In this document: positions 1 through 7,263 of the stretch, piece by piece
How positions within the stretch are numbered: the first letter of the stretch is position 1
Layout of the letters: each line of letters begins with the position of its first letter
Assembly: GCA_001839685.1 (NCBI GenBank)
Contig: MLAK01000124.1
Coordinates: 1-10,390, forward strand
Length of the DNA: 10,390 nt
Direction: 5' to 3'
DNA from: Tritrichomonas foetus
Lineage: Eukaryota > Parabasalia > Tritrichomonadida > Tritrichomonadidae
Notes under the pieces: generated by a model
Told to the model about the DNA's origin: nothing
Seen by the model: only the letters and a program-made list of their open reading frames with translations
The model's database searches: none
Program-made: the position numbers and the translations under genes

Positions 1-32
1 TCCTTTATGATTTCGTTGGTTTTCTCATTCAT
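1..32 (-). CDS. Possible 5' end of a leftward gene, cut by the window edge
   Basis: On the minus strand an ATG at 32-30 opens a frame of ten codons (MNEKTNEIIK) that is still open at the window edge. If real, it is the start of a gene diverging from the coiled-coil gene at 359, and 33-358 would be their shared promoter region. The ATG is preceded by TTC, so the TCAT around it resembles a trichomonad initiator, but the fifth base is G rather than A/T. Ten codons are too few to identify a protein, and such a short open run is expected by chance in AT-rich DNA. This is a weak call. Confidence 0.2.
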   Translation of the reverse strand, partial: MNEKTNEIIK

Positions 33-46
33 GAATTTTGAGTTGG

Positions 47-75
47 GATAAGTTGAAGCGAAGCTGCAACTTATC
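47..75. repeat. Strong inverted repeat / hairpin
   Basis: GATAAGTTG (47-55) and CAACTTATC (67-75) are perfect 9-base inverted arms. The 11 bases between them form a second short stem, AGC (57-59) with GCT (63-65), closing a GAA loop, with only an A/G mismatch at 56/66. CAACTTAT is then repeated directly at 78-85. The element lies in a spacer outside any gene I can support. It could be an RNA hairpin of an unannotated transcript, or a palindromic protein-binding site next to the possible leftward gene start. The pairing is seen directly; the function is unknown. Confidence 0.6.
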
Positions 76-358
76 ACAACTTATAGGTCTACTAAAAAAG
101 GAAAAGATAGAATTGTAATCAATTAGTCATTTTAAATCTATTTTACGCATTATTTAGATTTCATATAATTTTAGCAATATTTATTTTCAATTTAAAAAAG
201 AAATTATCTTTGAAGAAATAAGATAAATGGAATTTTTCATACGTAGCATAATTGACTACTTTTATAAATCAAGACAAAAAATATCTTTAAAAAAGTATAA
301 AATGTTTCAAAAAGTATGACTGCCAAAAATCAAAAAACTAATTCAGTTTTTCCATATA
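76..358. other. AT-rich spacer upstream of the coiled-coil gene
   Basis: This stretch is very A/T-rich and has no frame worth calling. Close to the gene at 359 it contains CAAAAATCAAAA (324-335) and TCAGT (343-347). TCAGT is one base off the trichomonad initiator consensus TCA-Py-(T/A). No perfect initiator is present within 40 bases of the start codon, so the transcription start cannot be placed. Confidence 0.5.
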
Positions 359-1045
359 ATGAATCAGGAAGTTGTCAAAGATGCCATTTTAAATATTTTA
401 AATGTCAATGGTGATATCAGCCAATTAATCGAGCAACATAAAGTCAATCTAAATATGCTTTTTGCCAAATTCCAAAAGGATCAAGAAGAAAGCCAAAAAA
501 TTCGCGAGGAATTAAACCAATTAAGAGAACAGCATCGTGCAGCAATCGAAAAAGAAAACGAAGAGCATAGAAGAAATATGGAAGAACTGAGAGAATCCTT
601 CAAACAAGAAGCCGCAAATATCACGTTCTCGAATATTCTGCCGCCGAGGTCCGCAACAAGCCAATCAGACAGCAACAAGCTACAGCAATCGAGTGATACT
701 CAAAACATTCCTCAAAGCGTTGTTTCCTCATACGATAAATATGAAAATTCGATTATCCCAGAAGACACTTTTGACCTTGAAAAAATATATTCTACCTTCC
801 ATGAGATTCACGAAACAATGGATAAACTCCCACCACTCTCAAAAGACCCATCTAATTATCAGATGCTTCTTGTTGTCAATCGAAAACAACTCAATATTTT
901 CGGGAAAGCAATCCAGGCAATGACACAAACTATTTTGAAAGAGCACAATAAATACAGCAAGATGCTCACTGATGTAAATGATCGCTACTATGACTTATAT
1001 TCAGAATTAATCAAGGAATCATCTGGAAAAATAAACCAGAGCTGA
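359..1045 (+). CDS. Coiled-coil protein of unknown function, 228 aa
   Basis: I do not recognise this protein. Residues about 28-88 are almost entirely charged or polar with spaced Leu/Met/Ile (ESQKIREELNQLREQHR and onwards), which is typical of a long coiled coil. Residues about 93-125 are a Ser/Gln/Asn-rich, probably disordered linker beginning SNILPPRS. Residues about 138-222 look helical again (FDLEKIYSTFHEIHETMDKL, later NRKQLNIFGKAIQAMTQ). There is no signal peptide or membrane segment. The start is the first ATG after an in-frame TGA at 317-319. The stop TGA (1043-1045) is followed seven bases later by TAAA (1052-1055), a likely poly(A) signal. The gene faces the Nup133-like gene. The shape would suit a cytoskeletal or scaffold role, but that is only inference. 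Confidence 0.8.
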   Translation: MNQEVVKDAILNILNVNGDISQLIEQHKVNLNMLFAKFQKDQEESQKIREELNQLREQHRAAIEKENEEHRRNMEELRESFKQEAANITFSNILPPRSATSQSDSNKLQQSSDTQNIPQSVVSSYDKYENSIIPEDTFDLEKIYSTFHEIHETMDKLPPLSKDPSNYQMLLVVNRKQLNIFGKAIQAMTQTILKEHNKYSKMLTDVNDRYYDLYSELIKESSGKINQS

Positions 1046-1064
1046 TTGTAATAAAAGGAAAAAA

Positions 1065-1076
1065 CGAAATATTTCG
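1065..1076. repeat. 12-bp perfect palindrome after the coiled-coil gene
   Basis: CGAAATATTTCG is a perfect palindrome 19 bases past the stop codon and just past the TAAA at 1052-1055. It could mark the 3' processing or termination region of the gene at 359, but it is short and mostly A/T, so chance is a fair explanation. Confidence 0.35.
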
Positions 1077-1171
1077 ACTTTAATATATTTATGCATATGC
1101 TGGCTTTTCTATTTTTGGGGTTTTCGAGTTGGAAGGTATGATTCAAGACATTCAAAACCAAAGCTGTTATA

Positions 1172-1291
1172 TCTGATGAATGAATAATATTTATATCTGA
1201 TGAATGAATAATATTTATATTTGATGAATGAATAATGTTTATATTTGATGAATGAATAATGTTTATATTTGATGAATGAATAATGTTTATA
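1172..1291. repeat. Minisatellite: five tandem copies of a 24-bp unit
   Basis: Five head-to-tail 24-bp units start at 1172, 1196, 1220, 1244 and 1268. Each has the core GATGAATGAATAAT. Copies 1 and 2 are identical to each other (beginning TCTG and containing ATATTTATA). Copies 3 to 5 are identical to each other (beginning TTTG and containing TGTTTATA). Such homogeneity within two blocks indicates recent unequal exchange or slippage. The array lies between the convergent 3' ends of the coiled-coil gene and the Nup133-like gene. On the minus strand every unit contains TAAA, the trichomonad poly(A) signal. Because 24 is a multiple of 3, a minus-strand frame through it reads an eight-residue repeat (SSNINIIH), which I do not regard as coding. 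Confidence 0.95.
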
Positions 1292-1491
1292 TTAGTGGAA
1301 AGATAGTTTTTAAAGAACTTAGAGTTGATCATGCCCTTATTATCATTCGCTTTCATCTAATATGAAAAAATAAACAATATTCACGAAATAAGAAAACAAT
1401 GAATAAGGATACAAAAAGAACAAACTGAAGCATATAATATTTTTATAAAAGAAAAATAATAAATAATAATAAATGAAAAAATTATAAATCC

Positions 1492-4149
1492 TTACTTGTT
1501 CAGTATTTCATGAATATTTCTCCTTGCAATCGTTAACGAGTCTTTAATTAATTTCACTTTGGTTGTATCTTTGATGATATCATCCAACATTGAAAAAACA
1601 TCATCAGGAAAATCTTTAGCTGCACGAGTTTCTTGAAGAATTGGAACTAAAATATCAGTTGATATTACTTCATTCGCTTTTGTATATTCGTTTAAAATTT
1701 TTACAAGTATTTCGTTGTTTATTTGTTCTTCTCTTTCATTCATTGAACAGCCAAATACACTTAATGCCGTTATGAAGTCTAATTGGTCTACAAAATGGTT
1801 AATCAATTTTTCGGAAGACCAAATATTTTCTGCATCAACTCCACTAGTCTTTTGAAGTTCTAAGAGCATTATTTTTTGGGTGATTTCATCTTTCAAGTTC
1901 TTCAAATTATCATTTACAATGCAGCAAATTAATGCAATTGAGCATAAAGTGGCTGCTTGGTCAAGAGTGAGCTGATTTTCAGCTATTCCTTGTTTTGCGG
2001 AGTTCCAAAGGAGAGTGGCTGTCTTGTCTAAATTCTCACCATCTTCACTAATGAAGTGGAATCCCCTAGCGAGATCATCATAATTCAGGATATTTGATAC
2101 ATGTTCTCTCCAAACAGGATGCTCACCGATTTGAAGTAGATCAGAAGTATATTGTTTCTCTGAAAGGTAATTTAGGATTGGCTTGATACATAAAATGCCT
2201 AAATAGTCGTAATAGCAATCACATCGATCAAATTCTCCTGTTTTATGAATAATTCCTGCAAGAATTGGATAAATTTTTTCATCAACTGCGATTTTTTCAA
2301 GTTTATCTATATTAATATCATATAAGACAAATGCATATTTCAAACTTTTCTCAATATCTGGGAAAATCTTAAAAGATAATACAAGTAAATTACAATAATC
2401 ATCAAGAGTAAAGTTACAATTTTCAATATGATTGTGGTCTGATAGATTGCCAGATTTATTATCAACTTTATGTTCTGAGGGATTATACACGTTGGTGAAG
2501 TTTTGGAGAGCAAGATCAAGCATATCAATAATTTGCTGATTACATTTTAATTGAGAGCGATAAATATCTTTATATTGCATGTAATGATCAATGCATTGTT
2601 GAATAATTGTAATCAAAAGATCAATCAATTCAAAACGCAATGTAGCAATGTCCGAATTAAGCGCAACTAATATTGATTCAACATCTTTTCTGTTTATGGC
2701 AGTATGTAAAACATCATATTCGCATGATTCTAATCCTGCTACGAAATCGACAGCTGATTTTAAGATGATTAAATTGTATGCATTAATTTCAAACTGTGGA
2801 ACAACTGCATTCGAATATTTGTTAAACAATTCGACTAAATCGATATGAATTTTTAGATTTATGTCTATATTTTCGTATTGGGAGAGTGCAGAAATTCTAT
2901 TTTGGTCAAGAGCAATAAATGCATCAACTGATACATAGTATTTCTGTAAAATCGAAATAGCATAGTTAATATCACTGTTGGGATTTGAATGGATTTGTAA
3001 GGCGGCTGAAATTCTGTTGACTTGGAAAGGAATTAGTGCTTGCAGTTCGTCATAAGAAAGGATCTCTAAAATATGCAGCCCTTCTTTCGCTGCTAAAATA
3101 GAAACCGAATGATCAGAAATTAAACAACCAGTGAGTAAAAAGTCGTCAAAACTTTTAGAAAGAGTAACTGATGATTGGGATGTGATATCGCTAATTACCA
3201 TAATAAAAGCATGCCATTTCGTTAAAATCAAACAAATATCATTTTCTATTGCAATTATTGAGACTACATCTTCTGTTGGTTCGAAATTCAATGTTTTAAC
3301 AATTGGTTCATCATCAAAAATATTTATTATTTCGAAAATTTGATGTTTTGATGAATTTTCATTGAAAATTAAGAGAAAAACAGTTGATTCATAAATAGAA
3401 AATAGGATTGGCTTTCCAACTGGCGTAGAAATCGACTTCAAGAGACTAAAATCATCTCTGAAAATGGAAAAATGAGAATATGACGCCGAAAAAATAAATT
3501 GATCGTTTGATGTGAAGAGGACTGAGTCACTTATAGCTCGATCTCTGAATGGAATATATCTTTTGAATTTATTATCTTGTTTAACTGAAAATGTATTAGT
3601 TGGAACATCAAGTAAAATTGCTTGGCTGCTTTCAGTGATAATTAAAGCTGTCTCTTGTGTTAATTTTCCTATCGTTCTGACTTTATCAGGCAGTTCAATG
3701 CAATTTAAATCTGTGCTAAGAACGTCAGAAATTACATATATTTCTTTTTCCCCATATGTGAATATTAAAGCGAGTGATGAAATGCAATCAACAAAGCATG
3801 CTTTCTGGATTGGAACTGGCTGAATTTCTATAAATCTGGAGTATCCATCGTTTCCCGGCTTCCAAATATTCACACCTGATGGTGAAAAAATTCCATATAC
3901 GGTTTCTTGTTCGGACAATTGAATTGATGTGGCCCATGTATATATCGATGTCTGTCTATGTGGTGCGAGAGTATGCTGTATATCTGAATCGAGCTGTTCG
4001 GTTTTAATTCGTCGATAAAAATTATAATTATTTCGCTTACCGTCATCAAATTCTAGATGTGGAAATACTGAAGGGTTAGATGAAAAAATATCAGAGCTGA
4101 TTTGGCTTTCGGGTAAAAAAGAATAAGGTTCTGATATTTTTGCAGCCAT
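1492..4149 (-). CDS. Nup133-like nucleoporin, 885 aa
   Basis: This is a probable scaffold nucleoporin of the Nup133/Nup155 type, which would sit in the Y-shaped (Nup107-160) complex of the nuclear pore. Residues about 60-400 are rich in short beta strands with the spacing of a beta-propeller, including ETVYGIFSPSGVNIWKP at about 82-98. Residues about 430-885 are a helical stack. The best match to Nup133 is the C-terminal part: HPVW at 677 followed by a helix with LDKTATLLW at 707-715 and then a Leu/Ala-rich helix. This resembles the HPELSW ... KA-TLL-LA ... LSKLA layout of Nup133 proteins. At 885 residues it is shorter than animal and yeast Nup133 (about 1150), which is common in divergent protists. 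The start is supported by a perfect initiator seven bases upstream. No intron is needed. Nup155 or another propeller-solenoid protein is the main alternative. Confidence 0.6.
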   Translation of the reverse strand: MAAKISEPYSFLPESQISSDIFSSNPSVFPHLEFDDGKRNNYNFYRRIKTEQLDSDIQHTLAPHRQTSIYTWATSIQLSEQETVYGIFSPSGVNIWKPGNDGYSRFIEIQPVPIQKACFVDCISSLALIFTYGEKEIYVISDVLSTDLNCIELPDKVRTIGKLTQETALIITESSQAILLDVPTNTFSVKQDNKFKRYIPFRDRAISDSVLFTSNDQFIFSASYSHFSIFRDDFSLLKSISTPVGKPILFSIYESTVFLLIFNENSSKHQIFEIINIFDDEPIVKTLNFEPTEDVVSIIAIENDICLILTKWHAFIMVISDITSQSSVTLSKSFDDFLLTGCLISDHSVSILAAKEGLHILEILSYDELQALIPFQVNRISAALQIHSNPNSDINYAISILQKYYVSVDAFIALDQNRISALSQYENIDINLKIHIDLVELFNKYSNAVVPQFEINAYNLIILKSAVDFVAGLESCEYDVLHTAINRKDVESILVALNSDIATLRFELIDLLITIIQQCIDHYMQYKDIYRSQLKCNQQIIDMLDLALQNFTNVYNPSEHKVDNKSGNLSDHNHIENCNFTLDDYCNLLVLSFKIFPDIEKSLKYAFVLYDINIDKLEKIAVDEKIYPILAGIIHKTGEFDRCDCYYDYLGILCIKPILNYLSEKQYTSDLLQIGEHPVWREHVSNILNYDDLARGFHFISEDGENLDKTATLLWNSAKQGIAENQLTLDQAATLCSIALICCIVNDNLKNLKDEITQKIMLLELQKTSGVDAENIWSSEKLINHFVDQLDFITALSVFGCSMNEREEQINNEILVKILNEYTKANEVISTDILVPILQETRAAKDFPDDVFSMLDDIIKDTTKVKLIKDSLTIARRNIHEILNK

Positions 4150-4153
4150 AAGG

Positions 4154-4158
4154 AATGA
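4154..4158 (-). promoter_or_regulatory. Initiator (Inr) of the Nup133-like gene
   Basis: On the minus strand this reads TCATT, a perfect match to the trichomonad initiator TCA-Py-(T/A). The predicted first transcribed base is the A opposite 4156, giving a 5' leader of only about 7 bases before the ATG at 4149. It lies in a pyrimidine-rich stretch (CTTTTTCTCTTTTCATTCC). A short leader of this size is typical of trichomonads. Confidence 0.7.
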
Positions 4159-4329
4159 AAAGAGAAAAAGGTCAATAATTTAAGCTTTACATGGTCAATC
4201 GAATATTCAATGAATGATGAAAATAAACTATTCAAATATTATTAATGGTTTACATCTAAAGAATCCAATGTGACCGTTTGTATCGTCCAACCGCCAAGTT
4301 GTTGTGAATTTGAGGGGCTTGGCCTTTCG
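4159..4329. promoter_or_regulatory. Divergent promoter region, Nup133-like gene / eL6
   Basis: About 170 bp separate the two opposing initiators. The half nearest eL6 is clearly less A/T-rich (TGACCGTTTG, CCAACCGCCAAGTTG, GAGGGGCTTGGCC) than the half nearest the nucleoporin. This suggests that the upstream elements for the strongly expressed ribosomal gene lie at about 4270-4325. I cannot assign named factors. Confidence 0.5.
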
Positions 4330-4334
4330 TCATA
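4330..4334 (+). promoter_or_regulatory. Initiator overlapping the eL6 start codon
   Basis: TCATA matches the trichomonad initiator exactly and overlaps the start codon: the predicted +1 A is 4332 and the ATG begins at 4334. The leader would be two bases. This also decides the start, because an in-frame ATG at 4304 lies upstream of the predicted transcription start. Confidence 0.65.
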
Positions 4335-4792
4335 TGGCCGAGCTTTTGTTCATCGCCCCAGTTGAGAAAAAAGATCCAACCCGCCCAACATGGCGTGGAA
4401 TCCCACGTGTTTCATTCACTCGCCCAGCTGTTGCTGCAGAAATCGACCCAATCAAAGCTGATGTCCCACCAGTCGCAGAACGTAAAACACGCGCTTCACT
4501 TTCCGTTGGAACAATCGCAATCGTTTTAGATGGTGAACGTAAGGGCAGACGTGCTGTCGTTGTCGGTGATAACGGAGCCGGACTCGTTAAAGTTTGCGGT
4601 GTTGATTTTCCAGCTTTCGAAGTTGACCAAGATTACTTGATTGCTACATTAACAAAGGTCGATGGTGTCAACGGTGACAGCAACGAAGCCGCCATCAAGG
4701 CCGCCGCAGGAAAAGTTCCAGAACTTGTCGAATACCTCAGTGCAACATTTAGCCTCAGAAAAGGTGACCGCCCACATTTGATGAAATTCTAA
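4334..4792 (+). CDS. RPL6: 60S ribosomal protein eL6 (L6), 152 aa
   Basis: This is a structural protein of the large cytosolic ribosomal subunit. Residues 58-84 (VGTIAIVLDGERKGRRAVVV onwards) form the KOW-type beta motif of eL6, followed by the family's YLIATLTKVD at 101-110. The C-terminus, LVEYLSATFSLRKGDRPHLMKF, has the classic eL6 ending (helix, then short SLR...PH-L-KF). The basic N-terminal extension of animal eL6 is missing, so at 152 aa it is nearer yeast (about 176) than human (288). The start at 4334 is preferred over the in-frame ATG at 4304 because of the initiator at 4330-4334 and because MAELLF begins the conserved-looking part. Codons are clearly G/C-ending. The stop TAA is the first three bases of TAAA (4790-4793). 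Confidence 0.95.
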   Translation: MAELLFIAPVEKKDPTRPTWRGIPRVSFTRPAVAAEIDPIKADVPPVAERKTRASLSVGTIAIVLDGERKGRRAVVVGDNGAGLVKVCGVDFPAFEVDQDYLIATLTKVDGVNGDSNEAAIKAAAGKVPELVEYLSATFSLRKGDRPHLMKF

Positions 4793-4793
4793 A
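4790..4793 (+). terminator. Poly(A) signal TAAA overlapping the eL6 stop
   Basis: The stop codon TAA plus the next A form TAAA, the trichomonad cleavage and polyadenylation signal, which commonly overlaps the stop codon. A pyrimidine-rich tract follows (about 4801-4848, including a run of 12 T), consistent with a short 3' UTR. Confidence 0.6.
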
Positions 4794-4984
4794 GGCTGAT
4801 TCTTTTGTATTTTCTCCTTTTTTCCCCTTTCTCGTAATTTTTTTTTTTAATCGAATATTTGCACAATAATTCATCACCACATTTTCATCGAATTTTTTCG
4901 CCGTTGAAGATAAACAAGAAGTAGGTGATCTTTGATATGCATATAATCTGTTTGGAGGATGCTCTATATGATGAAAGAGAAATC

Positions 4985-5001
4985 AGACATGATTGATGTC
5001 T
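4985..5001. repeat. Small hairpin AGACAT-GATTG-ATGTCT
   Basis: Perfect six-base arms (4985-4990 and 4996-5001) flank a five-base loop in the spacer between eL6 and the membrane-protein gene. It lies directly before the three GAAATGTGA repeats. It could be part of a regulatory cluster, or chance. Confidence 0.35.
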
Positions 5002-5003
5002 AA

Positions 5004-5060
5004 GAAATGTGACATAAAATCATTTGAAATGTGATGTAAAAAAGAAATGTGAGATAAAAT
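5004..5060 (+). repeat. Three imperfect 17-bp repeats upstream of the membrane-protein gene
   Basis: GAAATGTGACATAAAAT (5004-5020), GAAATGTGATGTAAAAA (5026-5042) and GAAATGTGAGATAAAAT (5044-5060) share GAAATGTGA and an A-rich tail. Start-to-start spacing is 22 and then 18 bases. They end 33 bases before the ATG at 5094, where promoter elements would be expected. A repeated factor-binding site is a reasonable reading; the function is not shown. Confidence 0.6.
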
Positions 5061-5093
5061 AGAGAGAATTTTTATTTGATTGTATTCGAACCC

Positions 5094-5780
5094 ATGTTTT
5101 TATACTTACTCCCATGTTTATTTATGAAAAAACAACTGTCAAATACTCTAAAATGCATGAAAGGAGCATGGGTTGTACAAAACGACTGCCGCTTTCTACA
5201 AAAACATTTTATCGAAACCGATTTTGAAATTCACGTCGTCAAACGATCATTTATATTCAACAATTTTATCGTTGATGTCAATCCACGTTTCTGGCGCCAC
5301 CCAGGAACGTATTATATTTCGCCAATTTCAAAACAGCCCAATTTATATTCCGTCAGAAACAGCCGACTTCGTTATATAGGAGACATATCGTTAACATTTG
5401 GTCCTCACTGTGAGGTTAACATTGGTCATATGGTCACAGAAGCCAATTATTCGTTTTATGGTCATGTCACGTCCGGAAAAGGATTTGTTACTTTTTCATC
5501 ACCAAGAAAAGTATGCCAATTAAATATTGAAAAGAAAGTTGAGTATTCAAACTGGCGATTTGGATTCACAATATTTGTTGGAATTTTTTCGATGTTTTTA
5601 GGCTTCCAAACATTGATGGGATGGAGTGTATCCGATATTGAAGAGCCCCTTTCAATACCAATTGATAATCCTGGCGAAGAATTCGTTTTGTCTCCTCTTG
5701 CGCAGAAAGCCAAGAAAATCCAAGAAGCCAAAGAAAGGGAGAACCAGGATGATAAGTATAACTCAGAAGATGGATATTAA
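5094..5780 (+). CDS. Single-pass membrane protein, possibly GIDE-domain-like, 228 aa
   Basis: The N-terminus from 5094 is hydrophobic (MFLYLLPCLF) and could be a short anchor or signal. ATGs at 5124 and 5157 are alternative starts, and none has a clear initiator upstream. The middle part (to about residue 150) is strand-rich. A good membrane segment spans about residues 155-177 (WRFGFTIFVGIFSMFLGF...). The tail is acidic and then charged (AKKIQEAKERENQDDKYNSEDGY). The order 'G-x-F-V-T-FSSP, about 15 residues, W, membrane helix' resembles the end of the GIDE domain of MUL1-type proteins. The RING finger that follows in MUL1 is absent here. That link is inference from pattern only; otherwise this is a trichomonad protein of unknown function. 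The stop TAA is followed by TAAA at 5817-5820. Confidence 0.75.
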   Translation: MFLYLLPCLFMKKQLSNTLKCMKGAWVVQNDCRFLQKHFIETDFEIHVVKRSFIFNNFIVDVNPRFWRHPGTYYISPISKQPNLYSVRNSRLRYIGDISLTFGPHCEVNIGHMVTEANYSFYGHVTSGKGFVTFSSPRKVCQLNIEKKVEYSNWRFGFTIFVGIFSMFLGFQTLMGWSVSDIEEPLSIPIDNPGEEFVLSPLAQKAKKIQEAKERENQDDKYNSEDGY

Positions 5781-6749
5781 TTTGGTTCCTCATCACATGA
5801 ATATCTTATTTGTTAATAAAAATTTCCATTTTGATTTATCGATTATTTCATTCATCAATGCTTTCATAACTTGACACTTTTATGATTCCAATAAAGATAT
5901 TTCTGTTCCTTAGAAACCAGAAGTGGCTCAGTTTTCTCAGAAAAGAATAAAATTCCCATATTTGTTATTTAGTAAAAATAGAGAGAGAGAGTCTACTTGA
6001 TGGGGCTTTCATTTCTGTTTGCTTGTTTCTGGCACATCCTATATATTAAAACCATTGTTTCTGGTATTTCTCGAAACGAATAATATATTGTCAGTTTTGA
6101 AATAATTTCTATGAGAATGGATTAAATCAACTACACATATACGTTTTTCATTAAAAAAACCAGCGAATTCTTTTCATTTTTTCCCATCTTCTAAAAAATC
6201 GAGTTTCTGCTAAAAATAATCAGAATAAAATGCTTCAATAGTATTTAAAAAGAGATTTATATCATTAACTCTAAAAAATTCAACAAAAGAAATATTTTAT
6301 TTCTTATTGTAATAAAAAAATGTTCGTTTTTCTTCACTTGCGTGCTAGGCGTAGAATATAATCGCAATTAACAAAAATTAACTCATCAAACATAAATTCT
6401 ATCAAAGATGAATTGATCATCATATCACAGATAAAATTCGTGTGACGGTTTTTCATATCACATTATTACTAATTTATGATGTTAATATTCAATTTCGAAT
6501 GGTGAAACTTTTATTTTTGGTTCGATATATTCAAAATGGCAAATATAACTATTATTTTGAAATGTTTACATATTTCAAGATCATCTTTGAGAAAATAGTA
6601 ATTCAAAAAGTGGAATTTATATCTCATTTCTATATAAAAATACAGATATAAAAGCTTATGAAAAAGTGAAAAAATATTTGTTAAATAGCCGATGTGATAT
6701 GACAATACATAGTATACTACTTTTTGAATTAAATCTATTTAAGTTAATT
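5781..6749. other. Gene-free AT-rich spacer of about 1 kb
   Basis: I see no gene here. Open frames at about 6442-6705 on both strands are low-complexity (Phe, Ile, Tyr, Lys) and typical of chance in such A/T-rich DNA. Minor features are an 11-base GA run at 5981-5991, TTGTTTCTGG repeated at 6023-6032 and 6055-6064, and a short island richer in G/C at about 6340-6353 (TTGCGTGCTAGGCG). No tRNA, snRNA or transposon signature was found. The last part must contain the upstream elements of the profilin gene. Confidence 0.6.
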
Positions 6750-6759
6750 TCACATCATT
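6750..6759 (+). promoter_or_regulatory. Two adjacent initiators of the profilin gene
   Basis: TCACA (6750-6754) and TCATT (6755-6759) sit side by side and both match the trichomonad initiator. Predicted start sites are A6752 and A6757, giving leaders of 15 and 10 bases before the ATG at 6767. Tandem initiators could allow two start sites. The distance is in the normal range for the group. Confidence 0.65.
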
Positions 6760-6766
6760 TTTTATC

Positions 6767-7138
6767 ATGTCGTGGGTTGCTTATCTCGCTCCAATCGAAC
6801 AAGTTTCAGCTGGTTCCTGCATCATCTCCCAACAAGGTGCTCACTGCGGCCACAAGGGTGACTGGAAGGCCAACCAATCCGAAGAAGTCAACTATGCCAA
6901 CATCTTCAAGAACCCATCCAGCTATGCTGGCCAAAGCCTCACATTCGGTGGCAAGAAGTTCATGATCAACCGTGCTCTTGATGATATGGTTATGGCTCAA
7001 GCCGGAAAAGAAGGTGTCATCCTTCAAAAGTCCAAGACAGTCATTGTCTGCGCTCACTATGTTGAAGGTCAAGTTGCCGGAAACGTTTCCGCCCGTGTTG
7101 ACCTTGTCGTCCGTCAACTCGTTGATAACGGTTGCTAA
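6767..7138 (+). CDS. Profilin, 123 aa
   Basis: This is an actin-monomer-binding protein that controls actin assembly in the cytosol. The N-terminus MSWVAYLAPI has the profilin pattern W3 and Y6, residues of the poly-proline binding face. The interior runs through the usual strands: CIISQQGAHCGHKGDWKA replaces the G-x-DG-x-x-WA region, then LTFGGKKFMINRALDDMVMAQAGKEG and TVIVCAHYVEG. The final helix is SARVDLVVRQLVDNGC. Length is normal for the family (about 120-140). The last residue is Cys where most profilins have Tyr after Gly. Codons are strongly G/C-ending, as in eL6, so high expression is likely. The start is the ATG 8 bases after the second initiator. The stop TAA is part of TAAA. Confidence 0.9.
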   Translation: MSWVAYLAPIEQVSAGSCIISQQGAHCGHKGDWKANQSEEVNYANIFKNPSSYAGQSLTFGGKKFMINRALDDMVMAQAGKEGVILQKSKTVIVCAHYVEGQVAGNVSARVDLVVRQLVDNGC

Positions 7139-7139
7139 A
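7136..7139 (+). terminator. Poly(A) signal TAAA overlapping the profilin stop
   Basis: The stop codon TAA plus the following A gives TAAA, the same arrangement as in eL6. This supports a very short 3' UTR for profilin. Confidence 0.6.
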
Positions 7140-7263
7140 CAATTTCATTGTTAGCATATATTGCACTTTATTCTTTTTTATATCTATTTATTTATACATA
7201 CACATTTTCATTATTCACTTAAGGCTGTATAATACGCGATATTCCATAAAGCCCAAAAAGCAT

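Noticed and set aside
988..1356. Minus-strand frame of 122 codons with five SSNINIIH-like repeats
   Set aside because: The repeats come from the 24-bp minisatellite, whose length keeps any frame open. It overlaps the end of the gene at 359, has low-complexity flanks and has no promoter signal.
4304..4333. Ten-codon N-terminal extension of eL6 from an upstream ATG
   Set aside because: It lies upstream of the perfect initiator at 4330-4334, and its residues do not look like eL6.
5076..5093. Extension of the membrane-protein frame to 5076
   Set aside because: It would start with TTG, which is not a normal nuclear start codon. The same applies to 7696-7713 before Ada1.
5081..5105. TTCGAACCC followed by a T run, resembling a tRNA T-arm and Pol III terminator
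   Set aside because: The five bases before the loop do not pair with those after it, and no matching D-arm or acceptor stem precedes it.
6442..6705. Overlapping frames on both strands in the long spacer
   Set aside because: The composition is Phe/Ile/Tyr/Lys low complexity. The plus frame needs a GTG start, and neither has an initiator or a recognisable domain.
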